Shown here piece by piece: positions 1 to 11,574 of a stretch of DNA of 64,000 nucleotides. The stretch's first letter is position 1. Each line of letters begins with the position of its first letter. The position numbers and the translations under genes were made by a program. This DNA comes from Leptobrachium leishanense (lineage: Eukaryota > Chordata > Amphibia > Anura > Megophryidae). The DNA lies in contig CM019070.1 in NCBI GenBank assembly GCA_009667805.1, positions 54,793,735-54,857,734 on the forward strand, read 5' to 3'. The notes beneath the pieces are model-generated. The model saw only the letters and a program-made list of their open reading frames with translations, had not been told where the DNA came from and ran no database searches.

Positions 1-1305
1 CCACGTTTGATTCATCTGGAAGTCTACTTTGTCCGGATATATACTTTATTTGGCATATTTTAGATCCCTGTTGAGCTAGAGCCATTTAATTGCAGGTATG
101 CCTCCTTTCAAAAACCGGCATAAAAAGCTTCTCTAAATTTATTTTGCGCATGGCGCAAATTAGCGCCTCGTGCTCCATCTAGGGGGACCCGGACCACTAA
201 ACCTGGGTCTCATTTTTATCACAAGGGTTGGGGCTTTGCGTTGAGCTAGAGAAAGGCCTAGTTTTCAAAGATTTTATCATGTCTGAAGTGATTGAAATAA
301 TTTTTTTATTTTTTTTTGCGCACAAATCCAAATTCCACAAGTTGTTGCGGGCTCAATATTTATGATAGAATAATAAGTAACCCCACGTTTGATTCATCTG
401 GAAGTCTACTTTGTCCGGATATATACTTTATTTGGCATATTTTAGATCCCTGTTGAGCTAGAGCCATTTAATTGCAGGTATGCCTCCTTTCAAAAACCGG
501 CATAAAAAGCTTCTCTAAATTTATTTTGCGCATGGCGCAAATTAGCGCCTCGTGCTCCATCTAGGGGACCCGGACCACTAAACCTGGGTCTCATTTTTAT
601 CACAAGGGTTGGGGCTTTGCGTTGAGCTAGAGAAAGGCCTAGTTTTCAAAGATTTTATCATGTCTGAAGTGATTGAAATAATTTTTTTTTTTTTTTTTGC
701 GCACAAATCCAAATTCCACAAGTTGTTGCGGGCTCAATATTTATGATAGAATAATAAGTAACCCCACGTTTGATTCATCTGGAAGTCTACTTTGTCCGGA
801 TATATACTTTATTTGGCATATTTTAGATCCCTGTTGAGCTAGAGCCATTTAATTGCAGGTATGCCTCCTTTCAAAAACCGGCATAAAAAGCTTCTCTAAA
901 TTTATTTTGCGCATGGCGCAAATTAGCGCCTCGTGCTCCATCTAGGGGACCCGGACCACTAAACCTGGGTCTCATTTTTATCACAAGGGTTGGGGCTTTG
1001 CGTTGAGCTAGAGAAAGGCCTAGTTTTCAAGATTTTATCATGTCTGAAGTGATTGAAATAATTTTTTTTTTTTGCGCACAAATCCAAATTCCACAAGTTG
1101 TTGCGGGCTCAATATTTATGATAGAATAATAAGTAACCCCACGTTTTTCATCTGGAAGTCTACTTTGTCCGGATATATACTTTATTTGGCATATTTTAGA
1201 TCCCTGTTGAGCTAGAGCCATTTAATTGCAGGTATGCCTCCTTTCAAAAACCGGCATAAAAAGCTTCTCTAAATTTATTTTGCGCATGGCGCAAATTAGC
1301 ACCTC
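1..1305. repeat. 382-bp tandem repeat, about 3.4 copies
   Basis: Three full units (1-382, 383-763, 764-1138; lengths 382, 381, 375) and a partial fourth (1139 to about 1305) are nearly identical, differing mainly in the length of a T-run and a small deletion near 1145. Each unit carries a short palindrome (TTTGCGC-ATG-GCGCAAA) and two copies of GTTGAGCTAGAG about 190 bp apart. The array continues off the left edge, so the copy number is a minimum. No gene is seen. It may be an internal array of the TTAA-type element whose right end lies at 2053; this is inference. Confidence 0.95.
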
Positions 1306-2053
1306 CAACGCTGCCTAAACTTGATCTGTGCAATCAAATTGGATCTATTATTTTATAGGAGGGATATATTTTTATAGTTAAGCAAAACAAAAATATTTTA
1401 CCCCAAAAATTAATATGAAATTATGCAATATAAATCTTGACCTATTATGATTTTTTTTTTTACATTAAATATGATGTTTTTTTGAATAAAGTTATGAATA
1501 ACAAAATAAATTAAAAATGTGTCATAAAGGTCTCTTTTTTTGCGGAATTTTGTCTAGTTTCAGAAAAATATATAGCTTTTCCATTTCAATTGGTTTAGAT
1601 ATACTAATTTTATGTATTACATACAATGAGTCATGACATAAGAAAAAAGCAGATTTTTTTGATTTTTAGAAAACTGCATATTTTTGTACAAAAAAACCAT
1701 GAAATATTCTCCATTACACCATTTTTAAAAGGCACCTAATGTATCAATATATAACCACAATAGTTCTGGTCATAAAGTGTAGATAGAAAAAAATATGCAA
1801 TGTTGTTCTTCTGAATTTTAACAAAATTTTACTTTTTTCCCCCTTTTTTTTTCTTTTTTTTTTAACTCTTTACTTATACACATAATAATGATAAATTTTG
1901 AATCTGTGGAGTCTGCTGAAAAAAAGGATATATAATTTGTCTTGGTCATATAAGAAAACTTGACTTCAAATCGCATCTAAACATGATGAGCACAAAACGG
2001 TAAAAATGAGCTCAGCACACGGGCAGGAAATGCCTCAGCAGCGAAAGGGTTAA
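1306..2053 (+). mobile_element. Right part of a TTAA-target DNA element
   Basis: This is a very AT-rich stretch. Its last ~175 bp (about 1880-2053) match the right end of the hairpin-chain element at 7095-8332, including an AAACATGATGAGCA segment and the terminal CAGCAGCGAAAGGGTTAA. The left boundary is unclear, and the part from 1306 to 1870 is not alignable by eye to the other copies. The terminal TTAA at 2050-2053 fits a piggyBac or Kolobok type target site. No transposase frame is present. Confidence 0.6.
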
Positions 2054-2689
2054 AATATTTACTTTCTCCTACAGTATGTTCCTATCTCATGCTTTAACTG
2101 ATGGTCATTATTTTTTATTTACTTACGCTGCTGCATAACTGTGCTGACTTCTACAATATTGCATACCTGTATACAGCATCATACCCAACGAATTTGTCTG
2201 TTAATATCTAATTGCATCAGTTCTAAAGAATGACCTGCTTGCCCATATATCCCATTAGATCAGGCAAACTCTTGCTGTGTATCGTGTGTTGGAAGTTACG
2301 CTTCACTGTGACCAGTGCTACTCTACTGTCAGGATAAAAAAAAACACGTTGATTAATGGACTTTTGGGAAGAAAAAAGCAACAAAAAAAAAGCTTAAAAA
2401 ATTATTTTCATATGCTATATCCATCCACTTATTTCCAAGTAAGACGAATAGAGTAAAAATCCTTGGGCAAACTGGAGGCAAGGTGAATATTGCTTAATAT
2501 TTCTTACTTTGCCTCCATGAATCATTTACAAAGAGCGTATATGAAAGGTTTGCTACATTGAAACTACATTAATAGCCCGTTATGGAGCATATGATTGCCA
2601 CTGGGACTTAAGTCATAAACCTTGTTGATTATTATCTGATAAAATGTACTTCAGACCCAAAGCTAATTTTGTCTTGTAATTTGGTAGTG
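2054..2689. other. Single-copy DNA, no gene seen
   Basis: No open frame, repeat end or RNA gene is recognisable. A weak imperfect hairpin (GAGGCAAG...CTTTGCCTC) lies near 2476-2517. Confidence 0.5.
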
Positions 2690-3154
2690 TTAACCGTTTC
2701 ATTACCAAGGGATTTTCCAGAAAATCTCTGTCAGGAACCAGTGTTTTTTTTTTTGGAAAATCATTTTTAATTAATTATACAGTAATAAATATTTGGGCAT
2801 ATTTCCAATGTATTTCTAACTGTAATAACCCATTCAGCAGGCAGATGGTGCCATCTACTGGCCAAAAGGAGGTATTGCAGTTCTGGTCTGTGTGGAGGCT
2901 CAACTGTGGAGATGTCCATTAGAGACACATTTCCAACAGGCTTTTAATTGAGTTAGCACCTCGGGCATCATGTCCATAATGCTAAAACGTTAAGGGTGTT
3001 TTCCAGAGCCCAAATGCAAACGATTTCCATTTGCAATAAATGAAATTCCTTTGCATTGCTCCTGCGAAACACCATATTGACTATCCTCGGTATCAAGCCA
3101 CCAGGAGGTGCCTTGCAGACCAAGTACAGTTGATCTTGGTAGTGAAGGAGTTAA
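2690..3154 (+). mobile_element. Short TTAA element, family T2, copy 1
   Basis: A 465-bp non-autonomous element bounded by TTAA at 2690-2693 and 3151-3154. The ends are imperfect inverted repeats: TTAACCGTTTCATTACCAAG on the left and, read inward from the right, TTAACTCCTTCACTACCAAG. It contains the phrase GCCATCTACTGGCC, which recurs in the copies at 12.4, 37.0 and 55.2 kb. TTAA flanks plus TTAAC termini fit piggyBac-like or Kolobok-like MITEs. It has no coding capacity. Confidence 0.8.
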
Positions 3155-3837
3155 GGATAGTTAGTTTCACAATTTCTTGATTATTTTAATTATCTCTTCC
3201 TTCAAATTGATAACTACCTAATTCAGTCCTCTTCTATGTATCTTGATACCGCTATGTTACAGGCAACTCTCGTTGCCCTTTGCTGTCTGTTTTGTTTTCC
3301 ATTCTTGTACCTTTGTTCATAGTTCTCTTCTTCTGCCTCTTTTGCCTGTTAGCAGAGTACACAGTCATCAGAAATCTTATACAATTCTACAACTACCTGA
3401 TTGCATGATTCTAGGTTGATAACCCAGCTAATAGGACATGACGTGTGTAAAAAGGGTAAAAATGGCACCCAACATCCAGTAAGACTGTTTGAGACATTCT
3501 TCAAGTCAAGTGATTTCTCTAACAATGGGCTCTTTATGGCAATCTTTGTTCAATATAAAAAAAATACAAAAACATTAATCATAAGCCTGTAATGAACATT
3601 GACAAGCAAGAATCAGTTTCCTCCATATATAATAGGAAGCTCCAAAAATCATACCATGAACCAAACGTTGTCCAGATACGTGGCAGAAGCTTCAGTATCT
3701 CATATTCCCAGTGATATGCCTTCATCATGAATTCAGACCTCGCTATATATCCCACTTGGGAGATGTTTATCTCACCCCTGTTGTTGTAGGTACATGCGCT
3801 CAAAATTATGGTATGTTATAAAAAGTTTTAACACAGA
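3155..3837. other. Single-copy DNA, no gene seen
   Basis: Only short frames are present, with none showing a recognisable domain. No repeat termini were identified. Confidence 0.5.
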
Positions 3838-4000
3838 TGTTATTATTATCCTTTATTTATATAGCGCCACATGTTCTGCAGCGCTTTACAAGATCAGTGT
3901 ACAAGGAGTTGATACATTGGAATACCACACATGCATGATACGGCCTGATTCAGGGAGACACTGTTCTCAAGGGAACTTACAATCTATTAGAAGTACAAGT
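3838..4000 (-). mobile_element. L2/CR1-type LINE 3' end
   Basis: On the minus strand this reads as the 3' tail common to L2/CR1-like LINEs and their SINEs: AGATTGTAAGTTCCCTTGAG, later the GCGCTGCAGAACATGTGGCG block, ending in a TTATATAAATAAAGG-type tail with a short (ATA)n run. The same tail occurs at 15.5, 15.8, 28.8 and 51.2 kb. It is a 5'-truncated retroposon fragment without coding sequence. Confidence 0.75.
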
Positions 4001-4430
4001 ATTTTTGTGAGGTAGGCGTATCCATATCATTAGGTTCTTGCACAAGAACACTCGCTGGTGGCGTCTTCTAAGTAGGATCAAGTCGGCTTTCCATGATCTT
4101 CACCTACACATCAGCGATCTGGTGGTTAAGTTGAACCCACTTCTCATAAAGTCAAGGCTTGCTTCTTCCCAGTTTTATTGGAGGGATGTGCTGAATGGTA
4201 TTTTTACTTGCTTCTACACAGTCGAAGGGCATGTTACCACTGGGCTCCACAGCCAATATTGTGTGGAAGGCAAGTATGTACCATTAGGTGTCCTACCCAA
4301 GGACACTTCCTGGAGAGGTGCTCTGTCCAGAATTTGAACCTGGGTCTCCACCGTTATAGAGCAGTGATGTTACCTCTACTCCATCCAGTCGGTACGAGCC
4401 CAACATATACTGACACCTGAGACAGACCCC
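4001..4430. repeat. Probable retroposon-derived sequence
   Basis: This continues directly from the LINE tail. The segment around 4300-4400 (GAATTTGAACCTGGGTCTCC, then GTGATGTTACCTCTACTCCA) resembles the complement of a tRNA-like or LINE 3' region seen in many amphibian and fish retroposons. I cannot assign the family. The short frames here are accidental. Confidence 0.35.
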
Positions 4431-7094
4431 ATAATTAACACAGTGGCCATCGTCATAGAGACTTCCATCAATTTATCATTTTGGGTTGCTCTGGCAAGTC
4501 TAGGAATTCGAACAAATGAAAGATTTTAAATTATTGGATTATTTTACAATATTTTTTATCAGTCTTTTGCTCTTTTTGGTGGTCAGAGTCAACCTTACTT
4601 TCTCTTTTTTTTTAAATGTACTGTGTCTGGAAGTTAAAATAGCCAACAACACAGCTGTGGAATAGCCACATTGAAAGTGTAAGGAAAGTATGGTTTTGTT
4701 TTGAAGATTTTTGGGACTTGGCATAACTTGGAGGGATACAGATATCCATCAAATTCTCAGTCTCTATATTTTTATATTCCTGTCTTGACAACACGTTCAA
4801 ACATTCAGCCTATAAAGCCAGTGTCTCTAAAGATTTTTGCTACGGGCAAAAGAAGAACCATAGCCATCCTGAAATTAGGGAAAATAAATACTCTTAAGTG
4901 ACTGAAGTAGCTAAGGTTTGTGTTGAGCATCATGAAAAATGCATTTGGAATGCTTTTGGAATTCATACTTCCAATCTTAAAAGAAAGAAAGAGAAAAATA
5001 TATAACTTTCCAAAGAAAACAAACCGTAGATAGGAACCAATGTAAAAAAAACACACACAAAAAAAGAAAGAAAATGAAGCTGCAGATAGCAGTCAACTGT
5101 AGCTCATGTCATGTTGTGTTATGTAGCATCAAATCACCGTACAATATGACACAATATAAGCAACATGAGTGGCGTAAATGTGACACAGCAGATAGAAAAG
5201 GTCACATTATAAGAAAACATCTTTTTGTGAGATAGCTGCTGTCAATTCAAATAACGGCTACCTGACCCAAATTTTCATATGACTGAAATGGGCAAATGCT
5301 GCGGATAGTGTGTACTTGCCGTTAACAAAAGTTCAGATTTTCAGGCCAACTCGCATCTCTTGGCAATCATTTTTCAACCAGATCTTGTTCTCTGCTGATA
5401 TCAAATCAATTATTCCATTTCTACATTTACAAATCTTAAGACAATACAGAAAAAAAAGAAAGAAAATGGAAAAAAAAGGAAAAGTATACTGAATTTTACT
5501 TACTCATATTAAATTATTTATGCTGGATTCTTTAAACATATTTGGCTCTCTGAAATATCTCTTTAGAACTGTGTTCCATTTCTTAATGCTTACCTATTCC
5601 GTTTGTACTCCGTCTCCCTGATCCTTTTCGATTTTCTGCAGGTTAGCAAGTGCTGTATTGTCTGCTTTTGAAATGTGTCTTTAGGCGTGCTTTTGTTTGA
5701 CAAGAAATGCCAAGGCTGAACTGACAGAGTCTTTTTGAAAATCCGTTTCCAGGTATACAAGATCAGTAAGTCTGCTCAATGTATTCTCTGATTAGTATTT
5801 TTCCTTAGATATTTATATCAACATTTTATTTATACTGAAAGATGTTTTCTGACTATACCTGTCAGAAGGAAACACAGTAAAGGTAGGTAACAGTATCATT
5901 TATATATTCAAATGTATGAATACAATTTCTGTAAGTTGTTGACACATTCTTCCCTTAACTTAAAAGGAAATCTAGAACGTAACAAGCATTCAAGTCAGTG
6001 CCTTTTCAGCAGTTGAAACGGGAATCGGTTTTAGAAAAATCTTTGACGTTAGCTCTCCGTCTGCCGAGAACTGAGAACTCTTTATGGCAATTTACTGTAA
6101 ATGAGGCCAAATCTCACACATCACCTGAAACTGTAAATCAAAATACTGAAACCATCTACCTTGGAAATCCGATGATGAACAGGAAATCCGCAAGGACTCG
6201 GTAGGTGGGTATATTCTTTTTGCATGTAATGTAAGCACAGATTGCAAACATGTTGACAGGAAATATGTATGAGATTCATATGAGCAGACTGTTCCGGAAC
6301 ATATATTGTATTTACCAGGGCCCCAATACCATTCAAGCCATTAGTGTTTGCAAGTGGCACAATAGTGAAATGGCACTTTTGATCACAAAAGCGCAGTGGT
6401 AACTTATCTTACGTCTTGACTTTTACAAGTTCTTCCTGTACTGTTATGTTTCCTACATACTTTGGAGGAAACGTGCAAAAGTAGTCAGAGAAGATGAATA
6501 TCAAACATTTCCAAGCTGGGATAAAGACATGATACCATTAAAAAGGACTTTTGAGTAATCTAAATATTGGCTGATGTGCAACACGTAAACAATAATGAGA
6601 CTGCCTCTATTCCAGAGGCCTGGGTGAATATGGAGACAACTGATTTACAGTTTACTGTTTGCCTGTATATTTTATATTTTATTTTTTTGTTTTAATAAAT
6701 ATTTTTCCAGCATATCTGCCCTTTATGTTACCTTTGTTCCTGCACTGAGGTTTACATACACTGCTATACTGGAAAGATTCTGCTGGAGATTCAATTCTAT
6801 CTGGTGAGTGGATATTTGCTTATCCTTTACAATCCTGTTGGATTATATACAACCCATGTTCCTGTGCTTTTTTGGAGGTCTTAGTGCGGGAGTATGAGGC
6901 GAACAGGTTGGCCCTGAACACATGGGAGGTCTTCATATGAGAGCTAGCAGCTCTCAAAGTCTGAGTAGTGAACATTACAACTTTATTATAGCAATATAGT
7001 TTGTGCAATACTGTACCATTGTCTGTATTTTTTTGTATTTTGAGGTCATCCTATTATGAAAGTTTTGATTGATTTAGTCCACGTCTAATCCTCC
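4431..7094. other. Single-copy AT-rich DNA, no gene seen
   Basis: Nothing gene-like is supportable. Frames of 60-80 codons exist but have low-complexity composition and no motifs. Short simple-sequence runs (A-rich at 5040-5085 and 5450-5480, T/A-rich at 6665-6710) are present. Confidence 0.5.
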
Positions 7095-8332
7095 TTAACC
7101 ACTTCAATGCGGAGGACGCGCTGAGCGCGTCCTCCGCATTACTGCTGGTATGCGGAGGACGCGCTGAGCGCGTCCTCCCATTGGGGTCAGCGTTCGGCCG
7201 GATTCCGGCCGATCGCTGGCCCCCCCGGTGCGGGCTGACATCCTCGATGTCAGCCCGGCATCCGGAACCGCAGCTGCTGAAATTAGGTGTCATCGCGGCA
7301 GCGCGATGACACCTAATTCAGGCGCCCCCCCGCATGTGCGGAGGAGGCGCCTGAAAGGGAGGGGGGGAGGTCCTTCGGACCTCTCTCCCTCCCGATCGGC
7401 GGCGTTGCGGGGGTTAACCCAGGCACCATTTGGAAGGGCACAGCCTGCCCTTCCAAATGGTGCCTGGCATTAACCCCTGGGAAGCTGGATCGCGAATCGG
7501 CGCTGAAAAGCGCCGGTTCGCGATCCTTTCCCGGAGCTGGCCGACATCTTGGATGTCGGCCAAGCCTCTGGGAACTCCCCCTGAGGACTGGCGTCATTGT
7601 GCGTAGCACGATGACGCCAGTCCTAGAGTTAACCCCTAACTGCCACCAACGGTGGAGATAGGGAGTTCCAATGAACTCCCTATCTCCCGATCCGTGGCAG
7701 TTAGGAGTTAATGTTTGGTATGGTTGGATCGGCCAGAGCATGGCCGTTCCAACGATACCAAACTCGAATGTGAAAAAAGTTTTTTTTTAAAAAAAAAATT
7801 AAAATTAAAAATAAAAATATATTTAAAAAAAATTATAAAAAAAAAAAAAAAATTTTTTCTTTTTTTTGGTTCGTTAATGCAGCAATATTGTTCCCATTTC
7901 AATTATAATGTGAACAATGATGCTGCACTAACGATTTTTGTATGCGGTGCGTTTGTTAAAAATCGCGTAATTTTCCCCCAAAAAAAATGTAACGAGACCC
8001 CATCTCTAATTTTTTTAACAAGCGCACCCCATACAAAATATAACCGCAATTGCTCGCATGTTAAAATGTGAAAAAAACACTTTACACGTTGTAAATTATT
8101 GAAAATACATATTTTATTGCATTTTTTGTTATAATATACAGACATGACATAACGTATACATATAATAATGACATATTATGAATCTACCGAGTCTGACGGA
8201 AAGAACGATATATAATATGTCTGGGTAATATACTAAAATAAGCCTTCAAAACACGTTTAAACATGATGAGCAAAACCGGTAAAAATGACCTCAGCACAGA
8301 GGTGTGAAAAGCCTCAGCAGCGAAAGGGTTAA
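7095..8332 (+). mobile_element. Hairpin-chain TTAA element, copy A (complete)
   Basis: A 1238-bp non-autonomous element flanked by TTAA at 7095-7098 and 8329-8332. The terminal inverted repeats are TTAACCACTTCAATGCGG on the left and, read inward from the right, TTAACCCTTTCGCTGCTGAG. The left 660 bp is a nearly gap-free row of about 13 palindromes (for example 7106-7140, 7232-7256, 7281-7318, 7419-7467, 7487-7526, 7538-7562, 7584-7624, 7629-7711, 7713-7763). The right ~560 bp is AT-rich with two looser inverted repeats (7873-7932 and 7940-8034). There is no transposase. The TTAA target suggests mobilisation by a piggyBac- or Kolobok-type enzyme encoded elsewhere; the superfamily is inference. 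Other copies: 34285-35499 and 55249-56374 (both inverted), with fragments near 1880, 15090 and 59186. Confidence 0.9.
7106..7763. repeat. Row of ~13 consecutive perfect or near-perfect hairpins
   Basis: Stems seen directly: 7106-7140 (16-bp arms, 3-nt loop), 7154-7178, 7189-7219, 7232-7256, 7281-7318 (17-bp arms), 7319-7353, 7358-7393, 7419-7467 (22-bp perfect arms, 5-nt loop), 7487-7526 (about 18 bp), 7538-7562, 7584-7624 (19 bp, one mismatch), 7629-7711 (two nested stems) and 7713-7763. The hairpins abut one another. Several hold CpG-rich, methylatable sequence. Function is unknown. Confidence 0.92.
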
Positions 8333-9649
8333 GGGACCTACCATTGCTTGTGAGCATTTTTCCATATTTACCACATCACTTATACACTGCATCCTTTTAA
8401 GTTGAAGCGCTGTCCCCGTTTCTTTACTTCACACCTGATTTGTACCAATGTTTTTCAGGATTTTCATGAAGGATGTACAACCTCTTCTACATCACTTCCT
8501 TTGAGGGAGGGGCTATGGGTCTAAGGAATGTACAAATTAACACGTAGTACAGTTGGTTGTATATCAAATATTACATGATTCACTAAAGCTGATCTGTGCA
8601 TCCTAGCTGGTAACACCGTATGCCACCATCTGTGGAACCACATTCACATCTCACAAGTGTGAGTAGATAGTTATTACATTTTTAACAAGACAACATGAAA
8701 ATCTTCATCACTATATAAACGGACTGCTTGTGATGCTCTTATACCCACATTGTTTCAGTAGAATTGTCCATGTTGAATGCTTTTGAGACATCATCCGACA
8801 GGACCGGCACCATAGTTGGCCAAAAGGACTACAACTCAAATGTGGTTTTCTATGGTTGGCAAACCATCATGGGAGTTGTCATTTTTCAGAAGGTGGAGAT
8901 CAACTTTTGATTAGTCGTCTCACCAGTATTAAGAATGTAAATTAGTTAAAGTTCAGGTTAAAAGTGGAGCCAAAGTTTGGAGCTTGCAACCATGAAAGTA
9001 AAGCCATGAGGCCTGCCTGAGAATGATAGGATGGCGACATTACAAGTATATGGAAGGCAGGTACCTCCTAAGTCCTTGTTAAATCCACAAAATCTAACTA
9101 ACCTCAAATCTGAACTCCCATAAGCTTGCAGAATGTGGTTGCACTGATGTTCAATGTATCGTTACAGTGTTGGACGCAACTCTGCATTCCATGACATATG
9201 GTGAAACTAGACACTTTAATGTCCTGTAATGACCTCCCACATTATCAAACCTGAATTGTCCGATATGCCCCATTTAGTATAGCAAGAGCACTTACTAATA
9301 TATGCATGTGATAAGATGTGCACACCTTTAACATTTTGACTCTAGGTTTCCGAAAGACTTATATTGCTGCATGTCAGACCTATTGACATCATCTGGGTCA
9401 TCAACAAACTTAATCAATATGTACGAATTGCCTTTAGGAGTATGTATTAATTTCTACATAAGTGCCATTGCCTACCTAGTCTTCTTCTTGGAAAGTGTAC
9501 TGAATAAAGGATCTCATGTAAAATGTGATATTGCTTAAACCTTGTCATCAATAAATGCAAAATGCCAGTCTGTGCAAAAATCTCCCAATGGAAAATGATA
9601 TAAATCCTGCATGAGCCCCTACCACAAACCCAAGTAATAATTTATCAAT
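8333..9649. other. Single-copy DNA, no gene seen
   Basis: No coding signal. Around 8823-8890 there is a phrase of the ACTACAACTC...ATGGGAGTTGT type with inverted symmetry, which is common as a remnant of old DNA-transposon ends in vertebrates; the family is not assigned. Confidence 0.45.
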
Positions 9650-10127
9650 AAGGCCTCAAAATGTCAAGTCCCAAGCTACTAACCAGGCCATAAGAGTTAC
9701 TCCCCACCAGTTGCTCCACCTAACCCCTACCCAGCCCTTAACTCTGCCCCTAAACACACACCCTTAAATATCTTATGAAATTATACTGTTATAGGTTTTA
9801 TTTAGAATAAAGTTGCAAAAATAACATTAATACCCAGACATCAGATTCCAGATACATGTATACCCAGTCATCAGACCCCAGTATGAACAGAGTGAGGAGG
9901 CAGGGAAGCTCCTCTCCACCCCCTGCCAGTGACAGAGACAAGCTTGGTCAGGTTAGGCAGCTGATCCCTGCCACCGTGCAGCCTGGAGAAGGGGGGCTGC
10001 ATGGTGGCACCACCAGAATACGCAGCACGAAATAATTTATTGTGCTGCCTGAGTGTGCATTTCCACTCGCCCTCACTTAATTTCCACTCGCCAGATGCGA
10101 GAAGGCGAGTGGAAATTTTGAGCCCTG
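9650..10127 (-). mobile_element. hAT-like non-autonomous element, fragment
   Basis: Reading inward from the right end gives CAGGGCTCAAAATTTCCACT. The left end shows a decayed version of the same terminus (AGGCCTCAAAATGTCAAGTC). The interior matches the complete copy at 39489-40219, including CTGATGTCTGGGTATTAATG, and also the fragment at 33930-34284. It is internally shorter than 39489-40219, and I could not identify a convincing 8-bp target duplication here. Confidence 0.7.
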
Positions 10128-11490
10128 AATAAATATATAGGCACAACTATATAAATAAACACATTCTTTACTAAATTACATATTAAAATCCTATCCAACA
10201 ATTCTTTTATCGGATGTTGATATGTAATTTAAGAACAAATGTGCTCATTTTTATAGTTTTGTTTACGGAGTCCTACACATTTCTGTCTATATGTTGCTAT
10301 CATACAGATCATCATTTTATTATTTTAAGAGTGGCAGGGAATATTGACAATCCAACAATGAGAGCAGGTCTGGGATCAAATACCTAATCACGGCATTCCA
10401 CGGAAATATATCTTCCTATTCTAAAAAAAAATGATAGAGCCCAGGCACTCTATAGACAACAGCATCAGCAACCTCATTAAAGTATAAAAAGAAATTCCCA
10501 TTTAGTGGCAAAGCAGTATAAATTAAGCTTCCGATGCAAAATAATGATGCAGTCGTACAAAGAGAATCGGAAACAAAATGTGAGGAAACTTACTGAAAAG
10601 ACTTTTAATTCTTCACGTCTGAAACACAAGACGCAAATTTTTCGACTGTCTCACTTTCTAACTGAATTCAAGAAAGGAATATTTTAGTACATTCTCACCC
10701 TCCAGGCAAAGTTGAATAAAACCCCTGGCTTCATTCCAACACCATTACCAAAGGACCACTCACCTAATCTAAAAAAGCAGCTCTTCATCAATTTATCATT
10801 AACAAGAGCATTACAATATAATGTAGGGAAACGGCTTTTCACCAGGGATTCAGTTAATGGGAGGCTAGAGGAAGATAACAAGCATGGCAGCTGATATGCC
10901 ACAGTAGGTGAGGATAATATACATATATATGAGGCAAGAAAGACTCGACGTTAGTTTCTCTGGTGCTGATGAGTTCCTTAGAATTGTAAAAAAATATCTA
11001 AAATAACAAGAAAGGGCTACCCTTTTGCTTTTCCCTTGCATTTATTAATTTATAATAGGTTCTTCTAACCAACTGATTACCAAACTTCCTATTAAAATGT
11101 ATGTAATGATAAAAGATTAAGTATTTTCCGTCGTCGTGCATGGCTTCCTCGCAGATCCTGATTAGGAATATTAGAAACGAGCGCATGCCAATCTTCTCTC
11201 TAAAGATCACGCAAGCGCCTACCTTTTCACATATTTGTTTCAGAGAGTCTGTATCTGTATCATCACCGATGTTTTTATTCAACAATTCTTTTTTAGAACC
11301 CTATTGATATTCATCGTACGTAAAAAATTAAAGCACACAGATTATTCAGATGAATAAATTATGCATTATTTATTAAAAAGTAGACAAACCCGGTGCTAAC
11401 TTAATAAAGCGGTAATTGAGAAACGGTATACGTGAAGGTAACATAATACTTGCGTGGGACTATGAAGTCGGTGTAGATTACTTAAAACTA
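10128..11490. other. Single-copy AT-rich DNA, no gene seen
   Basis: No recognisable coding exon or repeat terminus. Composition and lack of repeats would be compatible with slowly evolving non-coding DNA, but this cannot be judged without alignment. Confidence 0.4.
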
Positions 11491-11574
11491 TACACTATAT
11501 TGCCAAAAGTATTCGCTCACCCATCCATATGCGAGTCAAGGCAGGTGAGCAAATACTTTTGGCAATATAGTGTA
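11491..11574. mobile_element. Palindromic Tc1/mariner MITE, copy 1
   Basis: An 84-bp almost perfect palindrome starting TACACTATATTGCCAAAAGT and ending with its complement, flanked by TA. The loop (around ATCCATATGCGAGTCAAGG) is asymmetric and matches that of the second copy at 44522-44604. It is a miniature element carrying only the two ends of a Tc1/mariner-type transposon. Confidence 0.85.

Noticed and set aside
1..1305. CRISPR-like array
   Set aside because: The repeat is a 382-bp direct tandem with no alternation of short repeat and unique spacer, and the context is eukaryotic.
4300..4400. Possible tRNA gene (GTTCGAA-like box)
   Set aside because: Only a loose B-box-like phrase is present in a retroposon-like context, without an acceptor stem or anticodon arm.
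7281..7318. tRNA or microRNA gene in the strong hairpins
   Set aside because: No cloverleaf or A/B-box pattern. Stems are perfect DNA palindromes repeated in series within a transposon. A small-RNA source is possible but not supportable as a gene call.
7487..7526. All paired changes as proof of selection on structure
   Set aside because: Positions 6 and 7 lie in TCGCGA and can arise by separate CpG decay of both arms, and B and C share most states. I therefore rest the claim only on the non-CpG pairs and call it suggestive.
7313..7741. 142-codon minus-strand frame
   Set aside because: Runs through the hairpin row of the TTAA element; the GC-rich palindromes give few stops. No homology recognised.
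9642..10135. 8-bp target duplication around the hAT fragment at 9650-10127
   Set aside because: The left flank TTATCAAT and right flank AATAAATA do not match well; the left end is decayed.
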